DNA of 47,974 bases from Nocardia araoensis NBRC 100135 (GCF_000308435.1 NZ_BAFR01000056.1:1-47974), one strand, 5' to 3'. Counted from the first letter of the stretch, positions 33,839-43,832 are shown. Notes: generated by a model from the letters alone, not told the origin. Program-made: numbers and translations.

Positions 33839-35812
33839 TCAGAATCTGCCGCCGCGGCCGATTCTCCGGGAGCCGGACGAACCACCGTACGAGCCGGGGC
33901 TCCAGCCGCCCCCGGAATGCCTGGCGCCCGTCGCCGCCCCACGGAGCAATCCTTCGAGCAGGATGCCGCCCAACACCGCCCCGGTCTGGGCGATGCCGGA
34001 AGGCGCCCGTTGCGCCTCCCATGCCCGCACGCTGGCCTGCGCCGCCTGGAGCGCGCGCCCGGCCAGGTCCGCCGCGGCCTGCGCGTGCCGCAGTGCGCCG
34101 GCGGGATCGTTCGCGCTCAACCGCTGCGCCTCGTCGAGGTTGCGCTGTGCTTCCGACAGGCGGGTGCGTGCTTCGGCGTCGATGCCGCCGCGCCGGGTGC
34201 TGATGTAGTCGGCGGCCGAACCGATTCGGGCGCCGGCGTCGGTGAGCGCTCGATCGAACCTGCGTCGCAGGTCCTCGGCGGCGAGTTTGCGGTCGGTCGC
34301 CCCCGCGACGGCACGGTCGAGATCGGCGTCGGCCGTGACCGCGCCGTGGAAGGCGCTCAGCGGATCGGTGTCACCCGTGGCCGTCGCATGCTCCAGTGCG
34401 GACTGCGCGGCGGTGCGGGCGGCGGCCAGTTCCGGTCCGCCGTAGTCGGCGAGCTCGGCGGCGGAGGCGAGGTCGCGGCGCAACTCGTCCAGCACACCCG
34501 GCAGGCCGTCGCGCGCCTGCTGGATGGCGCTCGACGCGTTGTCGACCGCGTCGAGCAAGCAACGAGCCTGACCGATCGCGGCCTCGGCCGACCGGATGGC
34601 GGCGACCGCGCCGCCTTGTTCGCCGACCGGCTCGGCGAGTGCGGAACGTCCCGCGCCGACGTTCTGCTCCGCGAAAGCGAGGCGCTCGCGGGCCATCCGC
34701 ACGTTGTCCTCGATCGGCGCGAGCACACTCGCCGGATGGGTGGCGGCGAGTGTGCTCAGCTGAGCTTCCGAGTCCGGAATCCGGGCGGTCACGTCGACGA
34801 CGTCCCTGGTGAGGGCGTCCAGCCGAGCCGAGGCGTTGAGCAGCAGATCGCGCATGGCGTCGAATTCCGCTACCTGCGCGTCGAGTTCGCGATCGGCGCG
34901 CCCCGCCTTGCCGATCAGCTCGACCAGCAGCGAGCGCTGTTCGTCGGGTGTCTCCGGGATCGCGTCGTCCAGGCGCTGCCGGATCGCGAATGCCTGGGCA
35001 GCAGCCGCTTTCGCGTTGTCGAGGGCGGTGCGGAAGGGCGTGGTGGCGGTGGCGCCGAACTCGCCGGTGGCGAGTTCGAGTTCCTCGCCGCTGGTGCGAA
35101 TCGCGTTGTCGATCTCCACCAGCGTCTCCCGTGAGCGGGCCTGCAACGCCTCCAGCGACAGTGCGGACAGCGCCGTCGTGTTCTCCGGATCCAGTTGCCG
35201 TGCCGCCGCCAGCTCGGCCTCGGACCGTTCGCGCCGCCGTTTGCGCGCGTACCAGACGAGCCCGCCCGCCACCAGAACCACCAGCAGGCCGATGACGAAC
35301 AGGGCGCGAACGTTCACCCCGCCGCCGCGCATGGCCGCGTCCAGCCCGTCGGCCGTCGCGACCCCCGCGTCGGCCCAGCGTCCGTCCCGCAGGGCGGGCT
35401 CGACCTTGCCGATCAGGATGTCGTCGAGCTCCGAATCGCTGATCTCACGGGGCGCTTCGCCCTCCAGCCAGTACGCGCGGTCCTCGGTGGCGACCGCGAG
35501 CAGCAGGTCCCGTTGGCCGAAGCCGGATATCGAGGCGGTGCGCCCGGCCCAGTCCCGCGGCTGCAGCCCGTCGAAGCCGCGCACGTACACCACCCACAGC
35601 CGCAGCTGCTGGTCGGCGTAGAGCTGGTCCACCGCACCGCGGACCCGATCGAGCTGACCCTGGTCGAGCGCGCCGGCCGGATCCTCCACATAGGTGTTCA
35701 TCCGCAGCGGCGGTTCCGCCGCGATCGTCGGAGCGCCCAGCAGGGCGATCGCGGCCACCAGGACGCTGATCGCGAGCAGGCGAACGAAGCGGATCCGCGA
35801 CGGCAGTGACAT
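33839..35812 (-). CDS. TPM-domain membrane protein with long coiled-coil region
   Basis: The 657 aa product has a signal peptide or signal anchor (about 9-32), an extracytoplasmic TPM domain (about 36-160; LRMNTYVEDPAGALD, VVYVRGFDGL, RDLLLAVATEDRAYW), a membrane helix (about 170-188) and a basic stop-transfer. About 430 residues of Ala/Glu/Asp/Arg-rich helices follow, probably coiled-coil, ending in a Gly/Ser/Arg-rich tail. It is the counterpart of M. tuberculosis Rv2345, beside dgt. The function is unknown. The ATG at 35812 gives the natural signal sequence; a -10 box TACATT lies 6 nt upstream. Confidence 0.88.
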   Translation of the reverse strand: MSLPSRIRFVRLLAISVLVAAIALLGAPTIAAEPPLRMNTYVEDPAGALDQGQLDRVRGAVDQLYADQQLRLWVVYVRGFDGLQPRDWAGRTASISGFGQRDLLLAVATEDRAYWLEGEAPREISDSELDDILIGKVEPALRDGRWADAGVATADGLDAAMRGGGVNVRALFVIGLLVVLVAGGLVWYARKRRRERSEAELAAARQLDPENTTALSALSLEALQARSRETLVEIDNAIRTSGEELELATGEFGATATTPFRTALDNAKAAAAQAFAIRQRLDDAIPETPDEQRSLLVELIGKAGRADRELDAQVAEFDAMRDLLLNASARLDALTRDVVDVTARIPDSEAQLSTLAATHPASVLAPIEDNVRMARERLAFAEQNVGAGRSALAEPVGEQGGAVAAIRSAEAAIGQARCLLDAVDNASSAIQQARDGLPGVLDELRRDLASAAELADYGGPELAAARTAAQSALEHATATGDTDPLSAFHGAVTADADLDRAVAGATDRKLAAEDLRRRFDRALTDAGARIGSAADYISTRRGGIDAEARTRLSEAQRNLDEAQRLSANDPAGALRHAQAAADLAGRALQAAQASVRAWEAQRAPSGIAQTGAVLGGILLEGLLRGAATGARHSGGGWSPGSYGGSSGSRRIGRGGRF

Positions 35813-35818
35813 GGCACG

Positions 35819-35836
35819 AATGTAGCTCGCTAGCAT
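35819..35836. promoter_or_regulatory. Back-to-back leaderless -10 boxes, TPM and MBL genes
   Basis: On the minus strand TACATT (35824-35819) ends 6 nt before the TPM ATG. On the plus strand TAGCAT (35831-35836) ends 6 nt before the MBL GTG. The two boxes are 6 bp apart inside a 30-bp divergent gap, so any -35 regions must lie inside the opposite coding sequence. Confidence 0.6.
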
Positions 35837-35842
35837 CGTTTC

Positions 35843-36520
35843 GTGATCACCATCGATCGCCCGTACAGCGGCCACGTGTCACCGGATTCGAACCCGCAGC
35901 AGCGCGACGTCCCCGGCGCCCGCATCGTCAAGATGTCGGTCGGCGGCATGGACAACAACTGCTACCTGGTGCAGTGCACCGGCACCGGCGCGGCCCTGCT
36001 CATCGACGCCGCCAACGAGGCGCCCCGCATCGCGGCCCTCGTCGAGCAGGAGGCGCCCGGGCAGGTCCGGTTGATCGTCACCACCCACCAGCACCGCGAC
36101 CACTGGATGGCGCTGCGGGAGACCACCGCGGCCACCGGAGCTCCCACCGCGGCGCATCCGCTCGACGCCGACCCGCTGCCGGTTCGCCCCGATCGGCTGC
36201 TGGCCGAGGGCGACACCGTGACCATCGGCGATCTGGTCTTCGAGGTCATCCACCTGCGCGGCCACACGCCCGGCTCGATCACCCTCGCGCTCACCGACGG
36301 GGCGGGGCGTACGCATCTGTTCACCGGCGACTCGCTGTTCCCCGGCGGCGTCGGGCGCACCACTTCCCCGGCGGACTTCACCTCGCTGTTCACCGACGTG
36401 TCGACCAAGCTCTTCGACCGCTACCCCGACGACACCGTCGTCTACCCCGGCCACGGCGACGACACCACGCTCGGCGCCGAGCGGCCCAGCCTTCCGGCCT
36501 GGCGAGACCGCGGCTGGTAA
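35843..36520 (+). CDS. Metallo-beta-lactamase-fold hydrolase (glyoxalase II-like)
   Basis: The 225 aa product has the MBL metal motif THQHRDH (His82, His84, Asp86, His87), then RGHTPGS (His141), TGDSLF with the bridging Asp (about 164) and a final PGHGDDT His. These are the full ligand set for two metals, as in glyoxalase II and related thioesterases. There is no signal peptide, so it is cytosolic. It starts with a leaderless GTG. The substrate is not identifiable. Confidence 0.9.
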   Translation: MITIDRPYSGHVSPDSNPQQRDVPGARIVKMSVGGMDNNCYLVQCTGTGAALLIDAANEAPRIAALVEQEAPGQVRLIVTTHQHRDHWMALRETTAATGAPTAAHPLDADPLPVRPDRLLAEGDTVTIGDLVFEVIHLRGHTPGSITLALTDGAGRTHLFTGDSLFPGGVGRTTSPADFTSLFTDVSTKLFDRYPDDTVVYPGHGDDTTLGAERPSLPAWRDRGW

Positions 36521-36563
36521 CCGCCCCTGACGGTAACCGGTCCGGGGCCTGCGCCGCTCCTGG

Positions 36564-36569
36564 CAGACT
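36564..36569 (+). promoter_or_regulatory. -10 box CAGACT of YdcF-like gene
   Basis: CAGACT keeps the two strongest -10 positions (A2 and T6) and ends 6 nt before the GTG at 36576. Confidence 0.4.
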
Positions 36570-36575
36570 TGGGGA

Positions 36576-37271
36576 GTGAATTTGCCAACGATGCGCACCC
36601 GAGCCTTCCCTGCGCCCGAATCCGCCCGGCCACAGGGCTTCGGCGCCGGGTTGCTGCGCTGGGCGCGGCGGCTCGTCGTCGGTTCCGTCGTCATGGGCGC
36701 GGTGCTGGTCGGCGGGACCGCCTTCCGCGTGTGGCAGGTCGCGCGCATCGAGGACTACACGAAGGCCGACGCCATCGTCGTGCTCGGCGCCGCGCAGTAC
36801 TCCGGCACGCCGTCCTCGGTATTCGAGGCGCGACTCGACCAGGCGTACAAGCTGTTCCGGGCCGGTGTCGCGCCGCGTGTCATCACCGTGGGCGGTAAAC
36901 AGGAGGGCGATCTGTTCACCGAAGCCGCCTCGGGCAAGAACTATTTGCAGGCACGTGGCGTGCCCGCCGACAAGATCCTCGCCGTGGAAACCGGATCGGA
37001 CACCCTGCGCAGCATCGAAGCGGTGGTCACCGCGATGCGGGCGCGGGATATGTCGTCGGCGGTGCTGGTCAGCGATCCCTGGCATTCGCTGCGCACCCGC
37101 ACCATGGCCCGCGACGAGGGGCTGGCGGCGTGGACCGCCCCCACCAGAACCGGCCCCGCCGTCTACACCCGCGAATCCCAGGCGCACGGCATCGCCAGGG
37201 AAACCGGCGCCCTGCTGTGGTACCAGCTCACACACTTCTCGGCGGACTTCGCCTACACGGCGGGGCAGTGA
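36576..37271 (+). CDS. YdcF/SanA-like membrane protein (DUF218)
   Basis: The 231 aa product has a cytoplasmic basic N-terminus, one membrane helix (about 33-50) and a DUF218 domain (about 62-200) with [51 protein letters not shown] and [15 protein letters not shown]218 proteins (YdcF, SanA, ElyC) act at the envelope, some in peptidoglycan or lipid carrier homeostasis. The stop is close to the dgt start (overlap if the GTG at 37268 is used), so the two are probably co-transcribed. Confidence 0.9.
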   Translation: MNLPTMRTRAFPAPESARPQGFGAGLLRWARRLVVGSVVMGAVLVGGTAFRVWQVARIEDYTKADAIVVLGAAQYSGTPSSVFEARLDQAYKLFRAGVAPRVITVGGKQEGDLFTEAASGKNYLQARGVPADKILAVETGSDTLRSIEAVVTAMRARDMSSAVLVSDPWHSLRTRTMARDEGLAAWTAPTRTGPAVYTRESQAHGIARETGALLWYQLTHFSADFAYTAGQ

Positions 37272-37276
37272 GTTCG

Positions 37277-38536
37277 ATGAGCGCCCGGTACACCGATCAC
37301 GACACCGAACGCCTCGTCGTCGAGGGCGCCAAGACCGCGGGGCTCGGCCCGCCGCGCAGTGAGTTCGAAACCGGCCACCGGACCGAATTCGCCCGTGACC
37401 GGGCCCGCGTGCTGCACTCCGCGGCGCTGCGCAGACTGGCCGACAAGACTCAGGTCATGGGCCCGCGCGAGGCGGACACTCCGCGTACCCGGCTCACCCA
37501 CTCCCTGGAGGTCGCCCAGATCGGCCGCAGCATCGCCGACGGCCTCGGCTGTGATCCGGACCTGGTCGATCTGGCCGGTCTCGCCCATGACATCGGCCAC
37601 CCGCCCTACGGCCACAACGGTGAAAAGGCCCTCGACACCTTCGCCGACGCTTTCGGCGGGTTCGAAGGTAACGCGCAGAACCTGCGCATCCTCACCCGCC
37701 TCGAACCGAAGGTGCTCGAGTCCGACGGCACCAGCGCGGGCCTCAACCTCACCCGCGCCGCACTCGACGCCGCGCTCAAATATCCCTGGGGCCGAACCGG
37801 TCCCGGAACCAAGTTCGGCGCCTACGAGGTCGACACCGAGCGTCTCGAGTGGATCCGCAAGGGCGCGCCGGACCGGCGCCGCAGCCTCGAATGCCAGATC
37901 ATGGACTGGTCCGATGACGTCGCCTACTCGGTGCACGACGTCGAGGACGGCGTCATCGCGGGCCGGATCGATCTGCGCGCGCTGGCCGACCCCGCCGAAC
38001 AGGACGCGCTGGCCGCGCTCGGCCAGTTCCAGCACTCGCTGGCCGCCGACGAGCTGATCGCCGCCGCCCAACGGCTCTCAGAACTGCCGGTGGTCACGGC
38101 GGCGTCCGGATACGACGGCACGTTCACCGCCTCGGTCGCGCTGAAGCGCCTCACCAGCGAGCTCGTTGGCCGCTTCGCCACCGCCGCGATCATGGCGACG
38201 AAGGAGGTGGCCGGGCCGCAGCCGCTGTCCCGGTACAGCGCGGACCTGGAGGTGCCGCGCATCGTCGCCGCCGAGGTGGCGCTGCTGAAGACCGTCGCGC
38301 TGCGCTACGTGATGTCCGACCCGGCGCACCGGCTACGGCAGGCCGCCCAGCGCGAACGCATCCTCGCGGTGGCCGATCGCTTGCTCGCCACCGCTCCCGG
38401 CAGCCTGGATCCGCTGTTGCTGCCGTTCTGGAACGCCGCGACCGACGACACCGCCCGCGTGCGCGTCGTGGTCGACCAGATCGCTTCCTACACCGAAAGT
38501 CGGCTGGAGCGGGTTGCGGGGGAGTTGCACATTTAG
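37277..38536 (+). CDS. dgt: Deoxyguanosinetriphosphate triphosphohydrolase-like protein
   Basis: This HD-domain enzyme hydrolyses dNTPs to deoxynucleoside and triphosphate. The 419 aa product has the [20 protein letters not shown] block and HD residues His75 ([13 protein letters not shown]), His104-Asp105 ([14 protein letters not shown]) and His113, then a long helical C-terminus. The ATG at 37277 is preferred for its mycobacterial-like N-terminus; an in-frame GTG at 37268 overlaps the previous stop. In M. tuberculosis dgt precedes dnaG directly. Here a repeat array, a large disordered protein gene and a FIST/Mut7-C pair intervene. Confidence 0.95.
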   Translation: MSARYTDHDTERLVVEGAKTAGLGPPRSEFETGHRTEFARDRARVLHSAALRRLADKTQVMGPREADTPRTRLTHSLEVAQIGRSIADGLGCDPDLVDLAGLAHDIGHPPYGHNGEKALDTFADAFGGFEGNAQNLRILTRLEPKVLESDGTSAGLNLTRAALDAALKYPWGRTGPGTKFGAYEVDTERLEWIRKGAPDRRRSLECQIMDWSDDVAYSVHDVEDGVIAGRIDLRALADPAEQDALAALGQFQHSLAADELIAAAQRLSELPVVTAASGYDGTFTASVALKRLTSELVGRFATAAIMATKEVAGPQPLSRYSADLEVPRIVAAEVALLKTVALRYVMSDPAHRLRQAAQRERILAVADRLLATAPGSLDPLLLPFWNAATDDTARVRVVVDQIASYTESRLERVAGELHI

Positions 38537-38757
38537 GCGTACCTCCGCCTTCGCTCCGGCCATGCGCGGGGTTGAGGGCGGACTACGTCCGGCTGTGTTC
38601 TTTCGGCGTACCTCCGCCTTCGCTCCGGCCGTGCGCGGGTTGAGGGCGGACTACGTCCGGCTGTGTTCTTTCGGCGTACCTCCGCCTTCGCTCCGGCCAT
38701 GCGCGGGTTGAGGGCGGACTACGTCCGGCTGTGTTGTTGGTGCGTACCTCCGCCTTC
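38536..38757. repeat. Tandem 68-bp repeat array, family member 2
   Basis: Three copies (38536-38604, 38605-38672, 38673-38740) and part of a fourth (to about 38757) fill the gap between the dgt stop and the stop of the convergent 917 aa gene. Each holds CGGAC-TAC-GTCCG, a small perfect hairpin. The reverse complement aligns with the array at 20150-20294, with 36 of the first 47 positions identical without gaps and the same 68-bp period. Confidence 0.88.
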
Positions 38758-41509
38758 ACGCCGAGAGGTCGTCGGAGGACTCCGCTCGGGCCATTTTCAC
38801 CAGCGCGCCGTGCAATTCCTTGGCCGACGCGCTCGCTCGCTCGCCCCGCAGCACCACCTCGGTGAAGCCGTCGATCAAGGCCCGGCCGGGATCCAGCAGA
38901 CCGAGACCACCGCCGCCGCCACGCAGCGACTCGTTGATCAAGGTGCGCAGAGCTTCTTGCCGGGCCCGGAACCCACCGGCGACGTCCAGCGCCCCCGCGA
39001 ACTCGCGCGCCACCGCGGTGTACACCGGCCGCTCGGCAGGCCCGCGGCGACGAAAGATCCTGCGTGTTTCCACCGGAGCCGACCGCGGCGGCGACAAGGC
39101 GGCGCGATCGAGAAGCATCCAGATCGCCGCATCGGCCGACTGCTCCGCCGTCGGTTCGCGCTCCGGTCTAGGGCGAGGTTCCGCGTCGGCGGTGAGCTCG
39201 ACGCCCCGCAGCGGCATCGGGTATTTCGTGAGCAGCTCGTCGATAGCGGAGGCGATCTCGCGAATCACCTGGACACCGATATTCGCGGTGTCGAACCCGA
39301 CGACTTCCAATCCATGCCGCGCCGACATCTCCCGCGCGATTCGAAGCGCCTCGGCCGGGTCGGGATGATCGGGCTGTTCGGCTACTGTGTGGCGGCGTGC
39401 GGCGGCGCTGCGTTCGATAGGTGCGCGACCGTTCTTCCGGGCGGATGCAGGGTCGGTCCGCCGAACCGGTGCGTCGCCTCCACTGCCGGTTCGCTGCGGA
39501 GTTGCCGAATCGCTCCGGTGAACCGAGGTGGAGTTGTCGGGGCTGTGCCGGCGCGGGTGCTCGCCGTCTGTTCGCGGCGATCGTTTCGGGGCGTGAGCAG
39601 TGTCGGCCTGATTGTCGTCGGGAATATCCGTCTGCCGAATATGTCCGGGTCGGTGCGCGGTAGCGCTGTTGTCGATCAGTGTGGGCTGGCTACGCTCGTC
39701 GGTTCGCCGGTCGAGCGGGGCAGCGCCGGTGCGGTCGAATGGGGGAACGAACGTGGAATCGCCCTGTAGGCCGGTCGCGGGGTGGGCCGTGCTGCCGGGC
39801 TTTCGATTGCCTGGCGCATCGGTCTGTGGGTGAGATTCGGTCCGGTGGATCGGGACGGGGTCCGTCGTTCCAGCGCTCGCAGGGATGGACTGGTGTGCCT
39901 GCGAGGGGTCGAGCCAGGAAAAGCGCAGGGCGTCGATCCATGGAGGGGTGGCCGAGCCGGGAGCGGTCTCGGTTGTTCGCCGCGATACGGGTTCGTCAGT
40001 GGCGTCCGCCTGCTGGATGGGTGCGGACTCCGCCCGCTGCTCGGCCGCGGAGTGCTCTGTGGCGTCGATCTTGTGGATGGGCTGTGGGCGGAGTGCGGTA
40101 GCCGCCGGGGCGGATGCCGCCTGCTCGGCAGTGTGTGCCGACTCGTCGGTGCCGATTGCGGGTTGGTGGCGGGGAAGATCGGCCCTGCCGATCGACTGGT
40201 CGGGTGCTGAGGTCGTCTGCTGTTCGGCTGTGAGGTGGTCGGTGGTGTCGACCTGGCGGGTGGGCTCGGGATGGCGCGTGGTGGCTGTCTGCGGTGTCGG
40301 TGTCGCCTGCCCGGCAGTGGCCGCTTGCGGGTCGGGTGCCGAGTCGTCGACGCCGGTTCCTTCCGAGGGCGCCTGCGGGTCCCCGATATTCGGTGCGACG
40401 GGTGTGGGCTCGTCGGCGATGCCGGTTCGTTCCGGCGGCACCGGTTCTGTGTGCGGGACTGGCTCTGGAAGGGACGAGGGGCCGGTCTCCGGAGTGGACG
40501 GGGAGTGACCAGCAGTACCGATATGTCGCGGCGGCGCGAAGGCTTCTGTGACATATATCGGGCGGATCGGTTCCCGGTGGTGCGTGCCGCTCGACTGTCG
40601 GTTGGGTTCGTGGTGGTCTTCGGCATCGGTCCGCCGCGAGGAGGGCTGGTGTCCCTCAGCGGTGGTGCTCGTCGGTGCCTGCGTATCGGTGGAACCGGTT
40701 GCCCGGTCCGGTGCAGACTCGTTCGGCACGGGTGCGGGGGTCGCCGGCTGCGCGTTCTCGGGTAGCGGTATCGAGTCGTCGGCTCTGTCGATCCGTGGGC
40801 GAGGCGGAAGACCGCCTGCGGCGCCGGATCTTGGAGCCGACACGTGGTGGCGCGTAGTCCCCCTCTTCGGGATGTCCGCGCTCTCGACGCTGGTTGCGGC
40901 GCCGGTCGGCTGATCCGGTGGGGAGCCGTCCGGGGAATCCGTTCGACGAGCAGGTGCGGCATCGACCTGACGGCGGGGCGTGGAGTGTTCGCCAGGGTTC
41001 GTCCTCAGGAGCGACGCCGAAGCAACGGCGGTAGGGCCGTCGGCGACAACGGCGCGCCGGACGGATACCGGCTCATCGACCGTGTCGGCACGACTTGCGG
41101 GCTCGACTTCCGGATGGCGCCCCACGGCCGCTCGACGTGAGGGCGTGGACAGTTCTGCCGCCGGGACGCCGATCTCGCGCGACGCGGGCACGAGAACCGG
41201 TGCGGCCGGCGCCGTCGGACATGGTCGGACCACGCGCCTCGACCAGGGCGTCTCCTGAGTTCTGCGGGACCATGGCGTCGGCCTCGCCTTGGGCGCGGGC
41301 GAGGAATCGGGCGGGAGCGCTCGGGTCTCCGGCGCCGAGACAGGCAGTTCTTCGGCACGGTCGAGCCGGTCGCCCGTGACCAGCCCTTCGGCGGAGGCGA
41401 TGGCCGCCTTCAGTTCGCCGACCGTCCGGGAAGCGTCGGCGATGAGCCGCTCCAAGGTGGATACCATCGTGCGCAGCTCGCCTGTGTCGATCCGCGACGG
41501 CTGACTCAC
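38756..41509 (-). CDS. Large, mostly disordered protein with conserved C-terminal domain
   Basis: The 917 aa product has a short predicted coiled coil (about 10-45; MVSTLERLIADASRTVGELKAA). About 640 residues follow that are rich in Pro, Thr, Ser, Asp, Arg and His, with degenerate repeats of the type (K/Q)-x-D-A-T-(D/E). The last 210 residues are folded (AEALRIAREMSARHGLEVVGFDT, IDELLTKYPMPLRGVEL, YTAVAREFAGALDVAGGFRAR). That part recalls zincin-like domains of actinobacterial secreted proteins, but no HExxH is present. There is no signal peptide or membrane helix. I do not recognise a named family. The GTG at 41509 is preceded by GGGAGACATC. Confidence 0.8.
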   Translation of the reverse strand: MSQPSRIDTGELRTMVSTLERLIADASRTVGELKAAIASAEGLVTGDRLDRAEELPVSAPETRALPPDSSPAPKARPTPWSRRTQETPWSRRVVRPCPTAPAAPVLVPASREIGVPAAELSTPSRRAAVGRHPEVEPASRADTVDEPVSVRRAVVADGPTAVASASLLRTNPGEHSTPRRQVDAAPARRTDSPDGSPPDQPTGAATSVESADIPKRGTTRHHVSAPRSGAAGGLPPRPRIDRADDSIPLPENAQPATPAPVPNESAPDRATGSTDTQAPTSTTAEGHQPSSRRTDAEDHHEPNRQSSGTHHREPIRPIYVTEAFAPPRHIGTAGHSPSTPETGPSSLPEPVPHTEPVPPERTGIADEPTPVAPNIGDPQAPSEGTGVDDSAPDPQAATAGQATPTPQTATTRHPEPTRQVDTTDHLTAEQQTTSAPDQSIGRADLPRHQPAIGTDESAHTAEQAASAPAATALRPQPIHKIDATEHSAAEQRAESAPIQQADATDEPVSRRTTETAPGSATPPWIDALRFSWLDPSQAHQSIPASAGTTDPVPIHRTESHPQTDAPGNRKPGSTAHPATGLQGDSTFVPPFDRTGAAPLDRRTDERSQPTLIDNSATAHRPGHIRQTDIPDDNQADTAHAPKRSPRTDGEHPRRHSPDNSTSVHRSDSATPQRTGSGGDAPVRRTDPASARKNGRAPIERSAAARRHTVAEQPDHPDPAEALRIAREMSARHGLEVVGFDTANIGVQVIREIASAIDELLTKYPMPLRGVELTADAEPRPRPEREPTAEQSADAAIWMLLDRAALSPPRSAPVETRRIFRRRGPAERPVYTAVAREFAGALDVAGGFRARQEALRTLINESLRGGGGGLGLLDPGRALIDGFTEVVLRGERASASAKELHGALVKMARAESSDDLSA

Positions 41510-41814
41510 GATGTCTCCCGCCTGTCCTCATCAGGTCTTGCCGCGGTGCGCCGGCCTCGCCGACATTCTGATCTCGGGTGACCGAAAACAGACTGTGGTT
41601 TCGGCTATTGTCGCTCACCTCGCCGGACCTCTCCGGGCTGGGAAGAGGGATGATGCGGCGGCTGCCGCTCAACAGCTATCGGTTCGCAACCTGCCCGCCA
41701 CCTCCGCCGCTCCGGTCGTGGAGCTGACGGATCTTCGGTCTTCCACCTGCACATCGGCCTGCTGGCGGGGGCAGTTCGTTTCACCATTGCGAAAGGTGCA
41801 GTGCTGCAATGTAT
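41510..41814. other. Intergenic region without a gene
   Basis: About 300 bp between the divergent 917 aa gene and the FIST gene, with lower GC than its surroundings. A short open frame here has no coding character. It should hold the promoter of the large gene, but I see no clear operator. Confidence 0.5.
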
Positions 41815-41842
41815 TTCACACTACCCCCAGGTTGGCTACCAT
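41815..41842 (+). promoter_or_regulatory. Promoter of FIST gene (TTCACA-N16-TACCAT)
   Basis: The -35-like TTCACA (41815-41820) and -10 TACCAT (41837-41842) are 16 bp apart. The -10 ends exactly 6 nt before the GTG at 41849. Confidence 0.6.
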
Positions 41843-41848
41843 GGAAGG

Positions 41849-43003
41849 GTGCGGATCGGAGTAGGGCTCTCCACCGCGCCCGAAGCGCGGCGAGCGGGCA
41901 TGGAAGCCGCGGCGCGCGCCCGCGACGAGATCGCGGGCGATGCGCCGTCGCTCGCTGTGCTGCTCGCGTCCCGCGCGCACACCGACGACGCCGTGGAGGT
42001 GCTGTCCGGCGTCCACCGGACGGTCCGGGTGCCCGCCCTGATCGGGTGCGTGGCCCAGGCGGTGGTGGCGGGCCGCCGCGAGATCGAGGACGAGCCCGCG
42101 GTGGCCGTGTGGCTGGCCTCCGGACTGCCCGCCGCCGAAACCTTCCAGTTGGACTTCCTTCGCACGGCCAGCGGCGGACTCCTCGCCGGTTATCGCTTCG
42201 ACAAAGCCGCACGCGACTTCCACCTGCTGCTGCCCGACCCCTACTCCTTCCCGGCCGATCTGCTGCTGGAGTACGTGAACACAGATCTGCCCGGCACCGT
42301 CGTGATGGGCGGGTTGGTGAGCGGCGGCCACGGTCCGGAAGGCAGCCGCCTGTTCCGCGACCACGCCGTGGTGACCTCGGGCGCGGTCGGCGTTCGCCTT
42401 CCCGGCCTGCACAACGTGCCGATCGTGTCCCAGGGCTGCCGTCCGATCGGGTATCCCTACACCGTCACCGGCGCGGACGGCACGGTGATCACCGGGCTCG
42501 GCGGCCTGCCCCCGATCGAGCGGTTGCGCCAGATCGTCGCCGTGCTGCCACCCGACCAGCAGGAAGAGCTCGCGCGCGGCCTGCAGATCGGGTTCGTCGT
42601 CGACGAACATCTGGCCGAGCCAGGACAGGGCGACTTCCTGATCCGCGGCCTGCTCGGCGCCGATCCGGCCAGCGGCGCGATCGAGGTGGGCGAGGTCGTG
42701 GAGGTCGGCACCACCGTCCAATTCCAGGTCCGCGACGCGATCGGAGCCGATCACGATCTCCGGGCGGCGCTTGCGCGGGCGCGCACCGACCTTTCCGGAC
42801 GTGCGGCAGGCGCCTTGCTGTTCACCTGCAACGGACGCGGCCGCCGGATGTTCGGTGTCGCCGACCACGACGCCACGACCATCGAGGACTTGCTCGACGG
42901 CATCCCGCTCGCGGGCTTCTTCGCCGCCGGCGAGATCGGGCCCATCGCGGGTCGCAACGCGCTGCACGGATTCACGGCGTCGATGGCGCTGTTCGTCGAA
43001 TGA
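41849..43003 (+). CDS. FIST-domain sensor protein
   Basis: The 384 aa soluble protein matches the FIST N plus FIST C layout. The N-terminal half has [20 protein letters not shown] and [18 protein letters not shown]. The C-terminal half has [61 protein letters not shown] domains are thought to bind small ligands such as amino acids; here there is no fused output domain. The GTG start follows GGAAGG and a leaderless-spaced -10 box. The Mut7-C gene begins within its stop (ATGA), so the two work together or are at least co-made. Confidence 0.92.
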   Translation: MRIGVGLSTAPEARRAGMEAAARARDEIAGDAPSLAVLLASRAHTDDAVEVLSGVHRTVRVPALIGCVAQAVVAGRREIEDEPAVAVWLASGLPAAETFQLDFLRTASGGLLAGYRFDKAARDFHLLLPDPYSFPADLLLEYVNTDLPGTVVMGGLVSGGHGPEGSRLFRDHAVVTSGAVGVRLPGLHNVPIVSQGCRPIGYPYTVTGADGTVITGLGGLPPIERLRQIVAVLPPDQQEELARGLQIGFVVDEHLAEPGQGDFLIRGLLGADPASGAIEVGEVVEVGTTVQFQVRDAIGADHDLRAALARARTDLSGRAAGALLFTCNGRGRRMFGVADHDATTIEDLLDGIPLAGFFAAGEIGPIAGRNALHGFTASMALFVE

Positions 43004-43749
43004 GCGTCGATCTCCGGGTCTACGCCGAGCTGAACGATTTCCTGCGGCCCCGCGAGCGATACGCCGTCCTGCGACGGCCGTGCCGCCCGCACCAGACCGT
43101 CAAAGACGTCATCGAGGCCGCGGGGATCCCGCATACGGAGGTCGACCTGGTCCTGGTCGACGGAGAACCGGTCGACTTCGACCATCACCCCCGCCCCGGC
43201 GGACGGATCACCGCGTATCCCGTTTTCGAGACCCTCGACATCGGCCCGGTGACGTTGGTTCGCCCCCATCCGCTGCGCGAGCCGCGCTTTCTCGCGGACG
43301 TGAACCTCGGCGGTCTCGCCAAGTTGATGCGGCTGATGGGGCTCGACGTGCATTGCCGGTGGGACGCCGAGGACGCCGAACTCGCCGAGGCGTCCGCGGC
43401 CGAGCACCGCATTCTGCTCACCCGTGACCGGGGGCTGCTGAAGCGCCGCAACGTCACGCACGGCGTCTACATCTGGTCGGATCGGCCGGTCGACCAGGTC
43501 GTGGAAGTGATCCGGCGGCTCGACCTCGTCGCGTGCCTGGATCCGTTCACCCGCTGCCTGCGTTGCGGCGGCGTCGTCGTCGAGGTCGACAAAGCCGAGG
43601 TCGAGGATCGCCTCCAACCGCTCACCCGTCGCTACTACGACACCTTCCGGCAGTGCCGCGATTGCGGCCGGATCTATTGGCAAGGCTCACACCAGGCAAA
43701 TCTGGCCGAGACCGTTGCCGCGATCCGCGCGGAACTGGATCGCTCGTGA
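43000..43749 (+). CDS. Mut7-C RNase domain protein with ubiquitin-like N-terminus
   Basis: The 249 aa product has an N-terminal ubiquitin-like domain (about 1-80; [14 protein letters not shown] ... [19 protein letters not shown]). A Mut7-C PIN-like RNase domain follows (about 90-170; [20 protein letters not shown], then [14 protein letters not shown], with conserved Asp residues for metal), ending in a zinc ribbon with CLRCGG and CRDCG. It presumably cleaves RNA; the target is unknown. Its start codon overlaps the FIST stop by 4 nt. Confidence 0.9.
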   Translation: MSVDLRVYAELNDFLRPRERYAVLRRPCRPHQTVKDVIEAAGIPHTEVDLVLVDGEPVDFDHHPRPGGRITAYPVFETLDIGPVTLVRPHPLREPRFLADVNLGGLAKLMRLMGLDVHCRWDAEDAELAEASAAEHRILLTRDRGLLKRRNVTHGVYIWSDRPVDQVVEVIRRLDLVACLDPFTRCLRCGGVVVEVDKAEVEDRLQPLTRRYYDTFRQCRDCGRIYWQGSHQANLAETVAAIRAELDRS

Positions 43750-43832
43750 TCTGCGCCCGTCCCGCTCGCGGCCAGGTTCGGACGGAACTCGCGGTGCGTC
43801 AGCCGCCCGGGCGCGTCGCCCCCGCCTTCGCC

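Noticed and set aside
33917..35134. 405-codon open frame antisense to the TPM gene
   Set aside because: No motifs; the sense frame has a signal peptide, TPM domain and membrane helix.
38536..38757. CRISPR array or IS element end
   Set aside because: Units are contiguous near-identical copies; no spacers, transposase or terminal inverted repeats are seen.
41511..41864. 117-codon open frame before the FIST gene
   Set aside because: No coding character or ribosome-binding site; it overlaps the FIST promoter and start.
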